Assembly (NCBI RefSeq): GCF_000235425.2
Contig: NZ_KI912266.1
Coordinates: forward strand, 6,022,907-6,086,906
Length of the DNA: 64,000 nucleotides
Source: Pseudofrankia saprophytica
GTDB taxonomy: Bacteria > Actinomycetota > Actinomycetes > Frankiales > Frankiaceae
Reading direction: 5' to 3'
The notes under the pieces are model-generated. The model was not told the DNA's origin. It did no database searches and saw only the letters and a list, made by a program, of their open reading frames with translations. The translations under genes and the position numbers were made by a program. Below are positions 25,873-33,900 of the stretch, one piece after another (the first letter of the stretch is position 1; the number at the start of each line of letters is the position of its first letter).

Positions 25873-27759
25873 TCACCACGCGATCCAATGCGCCAGCGTG
25901 ACCGGGTTCGGTGCAGCTGGGTTCGGCGCGTCTGGGTTCGGCGCGACCAGGTTCGGGCGGCTCGGCGTCCGCCGGATCTCCGCGTGCAGCGCGGCGAGCT
26001 GCGCTGGGCAGCGATGCAACGGCGCGGCCTCGTCCAGTCGCCCGCTCACCACCGCCAGTCCCTCCCAGGCGCCCGCCGAACCGTCTTCGCGGATCTCCGC
26101 GGCATAGCGGACGGCCGCCTCGGCATGGCGCCCGGCGATGAGAAGCACGTCGCCGGAACTGGCCACCGCCGCCGCGGCCGCGGCCAGCCGAGCGGGCTCC
26201 GATGCCTGCTTCTCGAACCCGTCGGGATCGCGGATGCGCTGATACGCGAGTTCGAGGCGGACGTCGTCGACCTCCCGTTCGGCGGTGGGGGTCACCCGCC
26301 CGCGCGGCATGTCCCGAGGACACGGCGCGCCGGCCCGCCACGCCCGGGCGGCCAGTTCGATCGCCGCCTCGTCCGGTCGGACGTTGCGTAGCTGCCACCC
26401 CGCCCGATGGCTCGCGGCGACGTCGTCGGCGAGGCACTCGACCCACGGCCGGACCGGTTCGTCGAGCATCGGCCTGAGACGGGCCCGCATGCCCGCGACG
26501 AACCGTTCGCCGAGCGCGGTAAGCCGTCCGGACCCGGCCACCGTGTCCATCGCCGTCCACACGGCCCGTCGCCAGCGGGCGAACTCGAAGTCGGCATGTC
26601 GGCACAGCGCGCGATCAGCATCGATGTCACGCAGAGTTATTCGTCGCATCCTCCAGTAATCGACAATGCCTAGGTAGGCATAGCAGCCCTGTAGGAGGTT
26701 CCCCACTGGCCGTGGGTCGGGCCGCCACGGCGCATAGCAGGTGGCGGGCGACGGCCCATCCACCAGGTTGACCAGATGGGACAGTGCCGCCAACTTGCCG
26801 TGCTGCGCCTCGTGTACCAGCGCCAGCGCCAGCGCCGGCCCGCTCACCGGGGTGGTGGACGCCATGGCACCGAACGCGTGCCCCGACGTCCCGCTCGTCT
26901 CCTGCCCCGTCGGGCCGAAACGCAGGGGGACCACGGAGGTGACCAACTCGCGGATCACCTCGGCGCGCGGCCGATGGTGACAGACCAGCTGCCGCCACGC
27001 CTGCGCCAGGAAGTGCTCCCACCGTGCCGCCGTGGCCTCGTCGAGACGGGGATGCGACGGCAGGCCGCCGAAGCCGCGATAGGGGTCGAGGTCGTCCAGA
27101 GCGAGGTCGATCTCCAGGCCATCCGCCGCTGTCCGCAGTCGCCGGACGGGCAACCAGCGGGCGTCAGCCGAACCCGCCTGGATCGGCCGCTCGCCGTCGA
27201 GACCAGGCCCATCCACCGTGGCCCCGGCCGGTCCGCCGCGGATGACGTACCAGCCGTCGCGGCCCACGGCCGCGGCTCCCAGGCCCGGAAGGTGCACCAG
27301 CCCGGCGCGGGCCGGCACCCGCACCTCGAAGCACGCGCCGACCCGCACCGCGGCCGAGGCGGCCATGCCGCCGAGGTAGCCGAGGTCGACCGCGAGCGAT
27401 GGCGCGCCTCGGCCGGTGCCGGTGCCGGTGCCAGCGGCGTCGTCCCCGTCGCCGGCGCCGGCAGCGCCCAGGCGGCGGAGGCAGAGCATGCCCCACGTAC
27501 CAAGCGGAGGATGCAGCAGCAGAGTCGTGATCGTCGCCAGATGCGCCCGATGTAGCTCGGCGATCAGATCGAAGGCGGTCTCGGCACCGCTCTCGGTGAG
27601 GTCCAGCGGACGGAGCCGGCGGGCGGTGTCCACGACTGTGCGCAACAGCACCAGGCGCAGGCTGCCCTCGGCCGCCCGCAGCGCGCCCGTCGCACCGCCG
27701 TCCCCCGAGGCCAGAGCGTCGAACTCGGCGATGGAGATGCGGTGTGTGCCGCCGGTCAC
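25873..27759 (-). CDS. HExxH-motif putative peptide-modifying (hydroxylase-like) enzyme of the FxS cassette
   Basis: 628 aa. The motif 'LALVHEAQHGKLAALSHLVN' places HEAQH at residues 316-320, the family signature of HExxH proteins adjoining FxsB; related aKG-HExxH proteins are described as peptide beta-hydroxylases. Upstream is a beta-rich region ('LVHLPGLGAAAVGRDGWYVI'); downstream an Arg/Ala-rich helical C-terminus with an Asn-Pro-rich tail. In many genomes this domain is fused to FxsB; here it is separate, and its start overlaps the fxsB stop by four bases (ATGA), so the two are co-translated. Activity (hydroxylase versus protease-like) is inferred from family only. Confidence 0.75.
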   Translation of the reverse strand: MTGGTHRISIAEFDALASGDGGATGALRAAEGSLRLVLLRTVVDTARRLRPLDLTESGAETAFDLIAELHRAHLATITTLLLHPPLGTWGMLCLRRLGAAGAGDGDDAAGTGTGTGRGAPSLAVDLGYLGGMAASAAVRVGACFEVRVPARAGLVHLPGLGAAAVGRDGWYVIRGGPAGATVDGPGLDGERPIQAGSADARWLPVRRLRTAADGLEIDLALDDLDPYRGFGGLPSHPRLDEATAARWEHFLAQAWRQLVCHHRPRAEVIRELVTSVVPLRFGPTGQETSGTSGHAFGAMASTTPVSGPALALALVHEAQHGKLAALSHLVNLVDGPSPATCYAPWRPDPRPVGNLLQGCYAYLGIVDYWRMRRITLRDIDADRALCRHADFEFARWRRAVWTAMDTVAGSGRLTALGERFVAGMRARLRPMLDEPVRPWVECLADDVAASHRAGWQLRNVRPDEAAIELAARAWRAGAPCPRDMPRGRVTPTAEREVDDVRLELAYQRIRDPDGFEKQASEPARLAAAAAAVASSGDVLLIAGRHAEAAVRYAAEIREDGSAGAWEGLAVVSGRLDEAAPLHRCPAQLAALHAEIRRTPSRPNLVAPNPDAPNPAAPNPVTLAHWIAW

Positions 27760-29006
27760 CGGCCCACCGCCGGAGGTGCCGCTCTGAGATCCTGAGCGAC
27801 CCGCCCGCGAACATGCTCGATCAGCGCCAGGAGATCGGCGCAGTACACCGAAGGGTTACGGAATCCGCTGCCCGCCCGGTAACGGTGTGGGTAATAGCCA
27901 CCACCGCAGACATCACGCACCCGGCAGTCCTGGCAGACCGGCGCGAGCGCCGCCACACCGAGCTGACGTGCCGCGATCCCAGGATGGGCGAGGACGTCGT
28001 CGAAGGAGTGCCCAGTGACCGTCAGACCGGTCGCGGCGGCACCCGGATATGACGACTTCAGAGTGTCAACCTGTTCAAGAGCGCCGTTGGTCTCCACGAC
28101 GACGAGATCGACCGGCGTCAGTCCTAGCGATTCGGACCGGCTCTGACCGCCGAGCAGCAGGTTGATGATTTCGGAGAACAGACGGACGTCGGTCGGGCAC
28201 GGCCGGGCGTCATACCAGCGGTCGAAGGCGCGAGCCAGCCATGAGCCATAGGGCACCACCCGGCCGTCGCCGCCATGACCGGGTGGTGGCGTGGTCCAGT
28301 TCCCATGCGGAAGCAGGAAGTCGATCCGCGGTGCGCCGAACGCCGCGAGCTCGTCGAATGTGGCCGCCGGATCGGTGTCGAGGCTGATGGTGCTAAGAAT
28401 TCCACGGAATATCCGTCGGAAGCGGAATTCGCCGAGCAACCGCAGGGCACGGACGACCGCGGGTCCGCTGGGGGCGCCGCCGGCGAAGCGCCGGTGGTCG
28501 CTGCCGGCCGTGCCGTCGAAGCTCACGCTGACGCCGATGTCGTGCGACACGAGAGCGCGCAGGAAGGACTCGTCCAGCTGGACGGCATTGGTCTGGATGG
28601 TCACGACGACCTGCGTCGGAGGCGCGACGGCCCGACGCAGCGCCGCCGCGAAGGAGCACAGCGTCTCCTTGCCCGCGAGCAGCGGCTCACCGCCGTGCAG
28701 CACGACGTGGACGCGCGCCAGCCGGTGCGTGGCGGCGTGCTCGGCGATCCGCCGCACCACCGCGTCGATGACCGCCGGTGGCATCACCCGCGGCTGGTCC
28801 CGCCAGGTCTGGTCGCCCATCTCATAGACGTAGCAGTAGTCGCAGGCCAGGTTGCACCGACTGTGTATCTTGACGACGAACTGCCGGATCGGGACCGGCC
28901 GCCAGCCGCCGGCCTGTAGCTCGGCGACATCGAGAAGATCACGCGGCCATTCGACAGATGCGGCCCGCCGACCAGGCATGGGCGCTGACCCGGCGAGAGG
29001 CAGCAC
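27756..29006 (-). CDS. fxsB: FxsB-family radical SAM/SPASM cyclophane-forming peptide maturase
   Basis: 416 aa from GTG 29006 (ATG 28979 is an alternative). The radical SAM motif C-x3-C-x2-C lies at residues 51/55/58 in 'KIHSRCNLACDYCYVYEMGD'. It is followed by 'HVVLHGGEPLLAGKETL' (GGEP), 'TIQTNAVQLDESF' and 'GVSVSFDGTAGSDHRRF'. A C-terminal SPASM-like cysteine set is in 'ALAPVCQDCRVRDVCGGGYY' and 'NPSVYCADLLALIEH', for auxiliary Fe-S clusters. FxsB enzymes belong to the group that forms three-residue cyclophanes by joining an aromatic ring to a neighbouring beta-carbon. The likely substrate is the FQS of the precursor encoded 13 bases upstream. Confidence 0.88.
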   Translation of the reverse strand: MLPLAGSAPMPGRRAASVEWPRDLLDVAELQAGGWRPVPIRQFVVKIHSRCNLACDYCYVYEMGDQTWRDQPRVMPPAVIDAVVRRIAEHAATHRLARVHVVLHGGEPLLAGKETLCSFAAALRRAVAPPTQVVVTIQTNAVQLDESFLRALVSHDIGVSVSFDGTAGSDHRRFAGGAPSGPAVVRALRLLGEFRFRRIFRGILSTISLDTDPAATFDELAAFGAPRIDFLLPHGNWTTPPPGHGGDGRVVPYGSWLARAFDRWYDARPCPTDVRLFSEIINLLLGGQSRSESLGLTPVDLVVVETNGALEQVDTLKSSYPGAAATGLTVTGHSFDDVLAHPGIAARQLGVAALAPVCQDCRVRDVCGGGYYPHRYRAGSGFRNPSVYCADLLALIEHVRGRVAQDLRAAPPAVGR

Positions 29007-29019
29007 GGTGACGCTGATC

Positions 29020-29244
29020 TCAGAGCGAGCTTTGAAATCCGGACGTGTCCTCGTCCAGATTCGCGGCAATGGCGAGAACCCGTGCCACCGAGCGGCCGAG
29101 CGCCGAATCCGGCGAACATTGCTCGTCAAGCAGCTGAACGAGGTCGACGGCGCGCAGGTCGATGAGACCTGAGTCGACATAGCCGATGCCGGTGGGATCG
29201 GGGTCGACGACGCCCGGGACCACCGCACAGGGATCGGATCGCAT
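29020..29244 (-). CDS. fxsA: FxsA, FxSxx-COOH RiPP precursor peptide
   Basis: 74-residue precursor, 'MRSDPCAVVPGVVDPDPTGI' at the start and 'DEDTSGFQSSL' at the C-terminus. The final five residues F-Q-S-S-L match the FxSxx-COOH definition. The middle ('SGLIDLRAVDLVQLLDEQ', 'LGRSVARVLAIAANLD') is the acidic/aliphatic helical leader typical of this family. ATG 29244 has a GGAGGG ribosome site. It is the first gene of the fxsA-fxsB-HExxH operon. Expected product: a peptide with a Phe-to-Ser cyclophane close to the free C-terminus, possibly hydroxylated. Confidence 0.88.
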   Translation of the reverse strand: MRSDPCAVVPGVVDPDPTGIGYVDSGLIDLRAVDLVQLLDEQCSPDSALGRSVARVLAIAANLDEDTSGFQSSL

Positions 29245-29415
29245 CGCAGGTCCCTCCTCGGGCATTCCTAGCGCCATAAATTTACCGCGCTGGCACACGA
29301 AACGCGCCATGATCGGAGGACGTGGGATCCGCGCGGACCTTCCGCATGCCCGGCGGACACTCACCGCGGGCGACCCGAGGCGCGGCCGTGGCCCGCGCGG
29401 TGGGAGGGTCGCGGT

Positions 29416-30240
29416 ATGGCGACGGTGCCGACGCGGGTGATGAACGACGGCCATGAGCTGCCGGTGGTGGGACTCGGGACGTACAAGATGGCGGATCCGG
29501 CGGCCGAGGTCCGGGCCGCGCTGCAGGCGGGCTACCGGCTCGTCGACACCGCCGCCGCGTATGGAAACGAGGACGCCGTCGGCGAGGGCATCGCGACCAG
29601 CGGTGTCGGGCGGCAGCAGATCGTGGTGACGACCAAGCTGCGCGGCGCCGACCAGGGCTACGAACCGGCCCTGCGCGCGTTCGAGGAGTCGCGCGGGCGG
29701 CTCGGGCTCGAGTACGTGGACCTTTTCCTCATCCACTGGCCACTACCTCGACTGGACCGCTACGTCGACTCCTGGCGCGCCATGATCAGGCTTCGCGACG
29801 ACGGGTTGGTGCGCTCTGTCGGCGTCTCGAACTTCACCCCCGCGCACCTCGGCCGGCTCGTCGCCGAGACCGGTGTCGTTCCCGCCGTCAACCAGGTCGA
29901 GCTGCACCCGTACTTCACCCAGGACGCCCAGCTCGCCCACGACACCGGGCTCGGCATCGTCACCCAGGCCTGGCAGCCGCTGGCCCGCAAGACGGCCCTG
30001 CTGTCCGACCCGGCCCTCGCCGTGATCGCCGAACGTCACCGGGTCACGCCCGCCCAGGTCGTCCTGCGCTGGCACCTTCAGCGCGGAGTCGTCCCCATCC
30101 CGAAGTCGTCCTCGCCCACCCGCCAGCGGGCCAACCTCGACGTCTTCGGCTTCGAGTTGACCGCCGACGAGATGGTGACGGTCGCCGATCGCCCTCAGTC
30201 CCGCGGCGGCGGCGACCCCGACATCGACGAGATCCGCTGA
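29416..30240 (+). CDS. Aldo/keto reductase
   Basis: 274-aa NADPH-dependent AKR barrel. The tetrad is visible: Asp and Tyr in 'YRLVDTAAAYGNEDAVGEGI', Lys in 'IVVTTKLRG', His in 'VDLFLIHWPLP'. The 'VRSVGVSNFTPAHLGRLVAE' and 'VPAVNQVELHPYFTQ' signatures and C-terminal 'VVPIPKSSSPTRQRANLDVF' (NADP-binding) fit AKR5/2,5-diketogluconate reductase-like members. It is divergent from fxsA across 171 bp and unlikely to belong to that cassette. Confidence 0.92.
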   Translation: MATVPTRVMNDGHELPVVGLGTYKMADPAAEVRAALQAGYRLVDTAAAYGNEDAVGEGIATSGVGRQQIVVTTKLRGADQGYEPALRAFEESRGRLGLEYVDLFLIHWPLPRLDRYVDSWRAMIRLRDDGLVRSVGVSNFTPAHLGRLVAETGVVPAVNQVELHPYFTQDAQLAHDTGLGIVTQAWQPLARKTALLSDPALAVIAERHRVTPAQVVLRWHLQRGVVPIPKSSSPTRQRANLDVFGFELTADEMVTVADRPQSRGGGDPDIDEIR

Positions 30241-30364
30241 CCCGCGCCAGACCCGACCCGCGCCAGACCCGACCCGCGCCAGACCCGACCCGCGCCAGAC
30301 CCGACCCGCGCCAGACCCGACCCGCGCCAGACCCGACCCGCGCCGGACCCGACCCGCGCCAGCG
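30240..30364 (+). repeat. Tandem 16-bp repeat, ~7.5 copies
   Basis: Unit ACCCGCGCCAGACCCG begins at the A of the aldo/keto reductase stop codon and repeats exactly at 30240, 30256, 30272, 30288, 30304 and 30320, with one A-to-G variant near 30347 and then a partial copy. It fills the space between two convergent genes. Near-perfect copies imply recent expansion. Confidence 0.95.
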
Positions 30365-30391
30365 CCACGGCGGGCGCGGCCTGTGCGCCGG

Positions 30392-31339
30392 TCAGTCCTG
30401 GATGCCGCCCGCGGCCGTGGCGCGAGCCCGCAACTCGGCAAGGCGGTCACGGCTGACGTCGTCGATCGGCGTGTAGACCACCATGCGGACGCCGGGCAGC
30501 GTGCCGACGTCGAGATGGGTCGCCCGCGTCGTGACCTCGCCGACCTCCGGGAAGCGGAAGCGCTTGTTGCAGGGACGCGGCGGGGCGACGTTGTGCGTCG
30601 CCCAGAGGCGGGCGAACAGGGGGCTCGCGGCGCAGAGCCGGTGGACGAAGTCCTGCCACTCCGGGTCACCCAGGTGCTGGCTGTAGCGGTAACGGAACAC
30701 GGCCACGCCCTCGGGGGCCTGCTCGTCGAGGTTCAGGACCGGGTTGATCTCCGCCGGCGCGGTGAACATGAACCACATCGAGTTCCGCTCGGCGGCCGGG
30801 GCGTTCACGATGTGCGGGAACATCGCCGCGTAGGCGTCGTTCCAGGCGAGCACGTCGGAGCGGGCGTTCACGAGCGAGGCCGGCAGCGGGTCGAGGCCGT
30901 CCAGGATGACGCGCAGGTCCCGCGTCGCCTCCTGCGGCTCGTCCGGGGCGGCCGCCGTCTGTGGCACGTCGGCCAGCCGGAACAGGTGCTCGCGCTCGGC
31001 GACGTCGAGCCGCAGCGTCCGCGCCACCGCGCCGAGCACCTGGACGCTGGCGTTGATCGGCCGCCCCTGCTCGAGCCAGGTGTACCAGGTGACGCCGACG
31101 CCGGAGAGCTGGGCGACCTCCTCGCGGCGAAGCCCGGGAGTGCGCCGGCGGGGGCCGGGCGGCATGCCGACGTCCTCGGGGGTGACGCGCTCACGCCGGC
31201 TGCGCAGGAACGACCCCAGCTCCGCGCGGCGCTCGTTCGCCAGCGTCCCGGGCCGCCGTGCCTCGCCAAGGGGCCGCTCCCCCGGCCGCCGCTGCCGGGG
31301 CGCCGTGGGCGGGTGCTCGATCTCCATCGGCTGCGCCAT
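30392..31339 (-). CDS. XRE-family regulator with MmyB-like ligand-binding domain
   Basis: 315 aa. The N-terminal helix-turn-helix 'RRTPGLRREEVAQLSGVGVT' with 'WYTWLEQGRPINASVQVLGA' is the hallmark of MmyB/PF17765 regulators. The C-terminal PAS-like domain reads 'NARSDVLAWNDAYAAMFP', 'FRYRYSQHLGDPEWQDFVHR', 'RFRFPEVGEVTTRATHLDVG'. ATG 31339 is preferred to GTG 31345 because GGAGG then has correct spacing. Divergent from an MFS exporter, and probably represses it through the inverted repeat between them. Confidence 0.9.
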   Translation of the reverse strand: MAQPMEIEHPPTAPRQRRPGERPLGEARRPGTLANERRAELGSFLRSRRERVTPEDVGMPPGPRRRTPGLRREEVAQLSGVGVTWYTWLEQGRPINASVQVLGAVARTLRLDVAEREHLFRLADVPQTAAAPDEPQEATRDLRVILDGLDPLPASLVNARSDVLAWNDAYAAMFPHIVNAPAAERNSMWFMFTAPAEINPVLNLDEQAPEGVAVFRYRYSQHLGDPEWQDFVHRLCAASPLFARLWATHNVAPPRPCNKRFRFPEVGEVTTRATHLDVGTLPGVRMVVYTPIDDVSRDRLAELRARATAAGGIQD

Positions 31340-31392
31340 GCTCACGCCCTCCAGGTTGCCTGACGACGGTCCGCCGTGCCTGGTGCTGTCAG

Positions 31393-31423
31393 TACCAGTA
31401 TGAGCAGGCTCTCGTTACTGGTA
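31393..31423. promoter_or_regulatory. Inverted-repeat operator TACCAGTA-N15-TACTGGTA
   Basis: Perfect 8-bp arms TACCAGTA (31393-31400) and TACTGGTA (31416-31423) lie between the MmyB-type regulator and the MFS gene, 26 bases before the latter's start. The position and symmetry fit the binding site of the divergently encoded regulator. Confidence 0.65.
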
Positions 31424-31448
31424 TCCATCGGGGCGCAGGCTGACAACC

Positions 31449-33065
31449 ATGACAGAGACGACCGAGATGGCCGGGCATCAGGTGCCCAACCCGGCCCCGG
31501 GCGGGCCAGTCGAGGCCCGCACCCCCGCGGACCTGCAGCTCGTCCCCCCCCGCGCACCTCAGCAACCCACGGCCCAGCCTCGTTCCCAACCGCCGGAACT
31601 CCGCCTCGCCCCGAACCTCCAGCTCCCGGCCCAGAGCACCCGGACCGGCGAGGCCGCGGCCCCGGTCTCAGCCCCGGCCCCGACACCGGCCCGACGCGGC
31701 GGCGGGCTCGCGCTCGCGGTACTTCTCCTGGGCCAGTTCATGGCGATCCTGGACGTCAGCATCGTCAACGTCGCCCTGCCGACGCTGCGCACCGACCTGA
31801 GCACCTCCGACGCCGGTCTGCAGCTCATCGTCGCCGGTTACGTGCTCTCCTACGCGGTGCTGCTGATCACCGGCGCGCGCCTCGGCGCGATGCTCGGGCA
31901 TCGGTCGACGTTCCTCGTCGGGCTCGCCGTGTTCACCGTCACCTCCGGCGCCTGCGGCCTCGCGCCCGGCTCCGGTGCGCTGATCGGATTCCGGTTCGTC
32001 CAGGGCGCCGGTGCCGCGCTGATGACCCCGCAGGTCATGAGCATGATCCAGCGGACGTTCACCGGCCCGGCCCGAGCCAGGGCGCTGGGCCTCTTCACCG
32101 CCGTCGTCGCCGGTGGCGTCGTGGTCGGTCAGGCGGCCGGCGGCCTGCTGGTCAGCGCCGACCTGTTCGGCTCCGGCTGGCGTCCGGTGTTCCTGCTCAA
32201 CGTCCCGATCGGCGCGGTGCTGCTCGCGATCGGCCCCCGCGTCCTGCCCAGGGACGGCGGGCGGCACGGCGTCAGCCTCGACCTGCCAGGCCTGCTCGTG
32301 ATCAGCCCCGCCGTACTGCTCGTCGTGCTGCCCCTGATCCTCGGCCACGACGAGGGCTGGCCGGCGTGGTGCATCGCGTCGATGGCCGCCGGTGTGGTGC
32401 TGTTCGGCCTGTTCGCCGTGGTGGAACGCCGCGTCGCCGCCCGCGGCGGCCAGCCGCTGATCTCCGGCCCGGTAGTGCGCGCGCCCGGACTGCTGCCAGC
32501 CATGGGCGTGCTGACGCTCGCGCCGGCAACCTGGGGCGCGTTCCTGTTCACCACGACGCTGCACCTGCAGGGCGACCTGGGCATGGGCCCGCTCGGCTCG
32601 GGGCTTGCCTTCATACCGTGCGTCGCCGCGTTCGCCCTGGTCAGCCTCAACTGGCAGCGGCTCCCGGGCCACTGGCACAGCCGCCTGGTTCCGGCCGGGT
32701 TCGCCCTGGCCGCGGTCTCCTACCTGTGGGTTGGCCCGCTCGCCGGCGGCGGCGTCGGCTACGAGGTGCTCACCGCCGTGATCGGCCTGGGCCTCGGCGT
32801 GATGCCGATCGTCATGACCGTCGCCCTGCAGCACGTCCCGTTCGAGAACGCGCCCGACGCCAGCGGCCTGCTGCTGACCGTCATGCAGCTCGGCCAGGTC
32901 ATCGGGATCGCCACCGTCGGCACCATCTTCCTGACGGCTGCCGAGAACAGCCACTCCACCCGCCACGCCGAGTACGCCACCGGCTGGGCCCTCGCCGTCA
33001 CCGCCGTCGCCGCGGCCGCGACCGCCCTCATCCTCGCCCGCAAGCGAGCCTCCCTCGCGGGTTAG
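31449..33065 (+). CDS. MFS drug/multidrug exporter, DHA2 (EmrB/QacA) type
   Basis: 538 aa with about 14 predicted membrane helices after a long Pro/Ala-rich cytoplasmic N-terminus (about 80 residues). 'LGQFMAILDVSIVNVALPTL' (TM1 with the D-x-S/T-I-V-N-V-A-L-P signature), 'GARLGAMLGHRSTFLVGLAV' (motif A) and 'FRFVQGAGAALMTPQVMSMI' (motif C region) place it in the proton-driven DHA2 family. Regulated probably by the adjacent MmyB-type repressor. Substrate unknown. Confidence 0.92.
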   Translation: MTETTEMAGHQVPNPAPGGPVEARTPADLQLVPPRAPQQPTAQPRSQPPELRLAPNLQLPAQSTRTGEAAAPVSAPAPTPARRGGGLALAVLLLGQFMAILDVSIVNVALPTLRTDLSTSDAGLQLIVAGYVLSYAVLLITGARLGAMLGHRSTFLVGLAVFTVTSGACGLAPGSGALIGFRFVQGAGAALMTPQVMSMIQRTFTGPARARALGLFTAVVAGGVVVGQAAGGLLVSADLFGSGWRPVFLLNVPIGAVLLAIGPRVLPRDGGRHGVSLDLPGLLVISPAVLLVVLPLILGHDEGWPAWCIASMAAGVVLFGLFAVVERRVAARGGQPLISGPVVRAPGLLPAMGVLTLAPATWGAFLFTTTLHLQGDLGMGPLGSGLAFIPCVAAFALVSLNWQRLPGHWHSRLVPAGFALAAVSYLWVGPLAGGGVGYEVLTAVIGLGLGVMPIVMTVALQHVPFENAPDASGLLLTVMQLGQVIGIATVGTIFLTAAENSHSTRHAEYATGWALAVTAVAAAATALILARKRASLAG

Positions 33066-33079
33066 AGCATGGAGCGCAG

Positions 33080-33118
33080 GCCCCGGGTGGCCGGCCATCG
33101 AGGCCGGCCACCCGGGGC
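33080..33118 (+). terminator. Strong stem-loop terminator after the MFS gene
   Basis: CCCCGGGTGGCCGGCC (33081-33096), loop ATCGA, GGCCGGCCACCCGGGG (33102-33117), extended by G33080-C33118 and followed by TTTCCC. A perfect 17-bp stem 15 bases after the stop codon; it probably acts in both directions for the two convergent genes. Confidence 0.85.
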
Positions 33119-33281
33119 TTTCCCGTCACCGGGCCTTACCCCGCTCTTGGGGCTTCGCGGCCTCGCGGCCTCAGGGCTTCGCGGCTCTGGGGCCTCGCGG
33201 CTTCAGGGGCTCGGGCGTTGCCGCCCCCGAGCTTCCAGCGCCCGCTTCTGGTGCTCGCGCTTCTGGCGCTCGATGTCGCGT

Positions 33282-33833
33282 TCAGCCGGCTCGGTCCGGG
33301 TCGGGGAGGGGCGGAGAGCGGATGGTAAGGACGGCCTCGACGGCAGCGGGGCCGAGCGCCTGGTAGCCATGCTCGGCGCTGCTCTCCCACACGGCGGTCT
33401 CGCCGGGGCCGACCTCGGTCTCCTGGCCGGGCAGGCCGGCGCGGGCACGGCCGTGGGTGACGAGGAAGTGCTCGACGACGCCGGGGCCGTGCGCGGTCGA
33501 GACATGCCGGGCGCCCGGGTCGAGGTGCAGCAGGTAGACCTCGACGGTGGTGCCGTCGGGATGGCGGGTCGCGTCGAGCAGGCGCGCGCCGATGCCCGGG
33601 GAGGCGATCTCGGCACCGCCACGCTCGGCGAGCAGCGTCGAGAGCGGAACGCCGAGCGCCCCGGCGAGCGCGTAGAGCGTCGACAGGGTCGGGTTGCGGG
33701 CGCCGTTCTCGATCTCCGACAGCGACCCCTTGCCGACCCGGGCCCGCGCCGCGAGCGCGCCCAGCGACAGGCCACTGGCCTGGCGGGTCGCGCGCAGCCG
33801 GGCGCCGACGGCGGCCGCGGCGTCGGGTTCCAT
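33282..33833 (-). CDS. XRE-cupin transcriptional regulator
   Basis: 183 aa: helix-turn-helix 'LRATRQASGLSLGALAARAR' and 'VGKGSLSEIENGARNPTLST', then a cupin_2 sensor domain ('EVYLLHLDPGARHVSTAHGP', 'GVVEHFLVTHGRARAGLPGQ', 'PGETAVWESSAEHGYQALG'). This layout is common for repressors of transporters or degradation genes. Divergent from benE with a 58-bp intergenic palindrome; likely represses benE and itself. Confidence 0.9.
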   Translation of the reverse strand: MEPDAAAAVGARLRATRQASGLSLGALAARARVGKGSLSEIENGARNPTLSTLYALAGALGVPLSTLLAERGGAEIASPGIGARLLDATRHPDGTTVEVYLLHLDPGARHVSTAHGPGVVEHFLVTHGRARAGLPGQETEVGPGETAVWESSAEHGYQALGPAAVEAVLTIRSPPLPDPDRAG

Positions 33834-33842
33834 GGCCGGCAG

Positions 33843-33900
33843 CCTATCGATCGTTCTGTTTTCAGAACGATCGATAGGTACTGTTCTGTATATGGAACAG
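33843..33900. promoter_or_regulatory. Two palindromic operators overlapping the benE start
   Basis: Site 1: perfect inverted repeat CCTATCGATCGTTCTG (33843-33858), TTTT, CAGAACGATCGATAGG (33863-33878). Site 2: CTGTTC (33881-33886)-N8-GAACAG (33895-33900), which spans the benE ATG at 33892. Both share the GTTCTG/GAAC core, so one regulator could bind both. No ribosome site precedes the ATG, so benE may be read from a leaderless mRNA. Confidence 0.8.

Noticed and set aside
33130..33240. Repeated GCTTCGCGGCCTC motifs after the MFS terminator considered as a repeat element
   Set aside because: Irregular spacing and overlapping low-complexity; no independent support.
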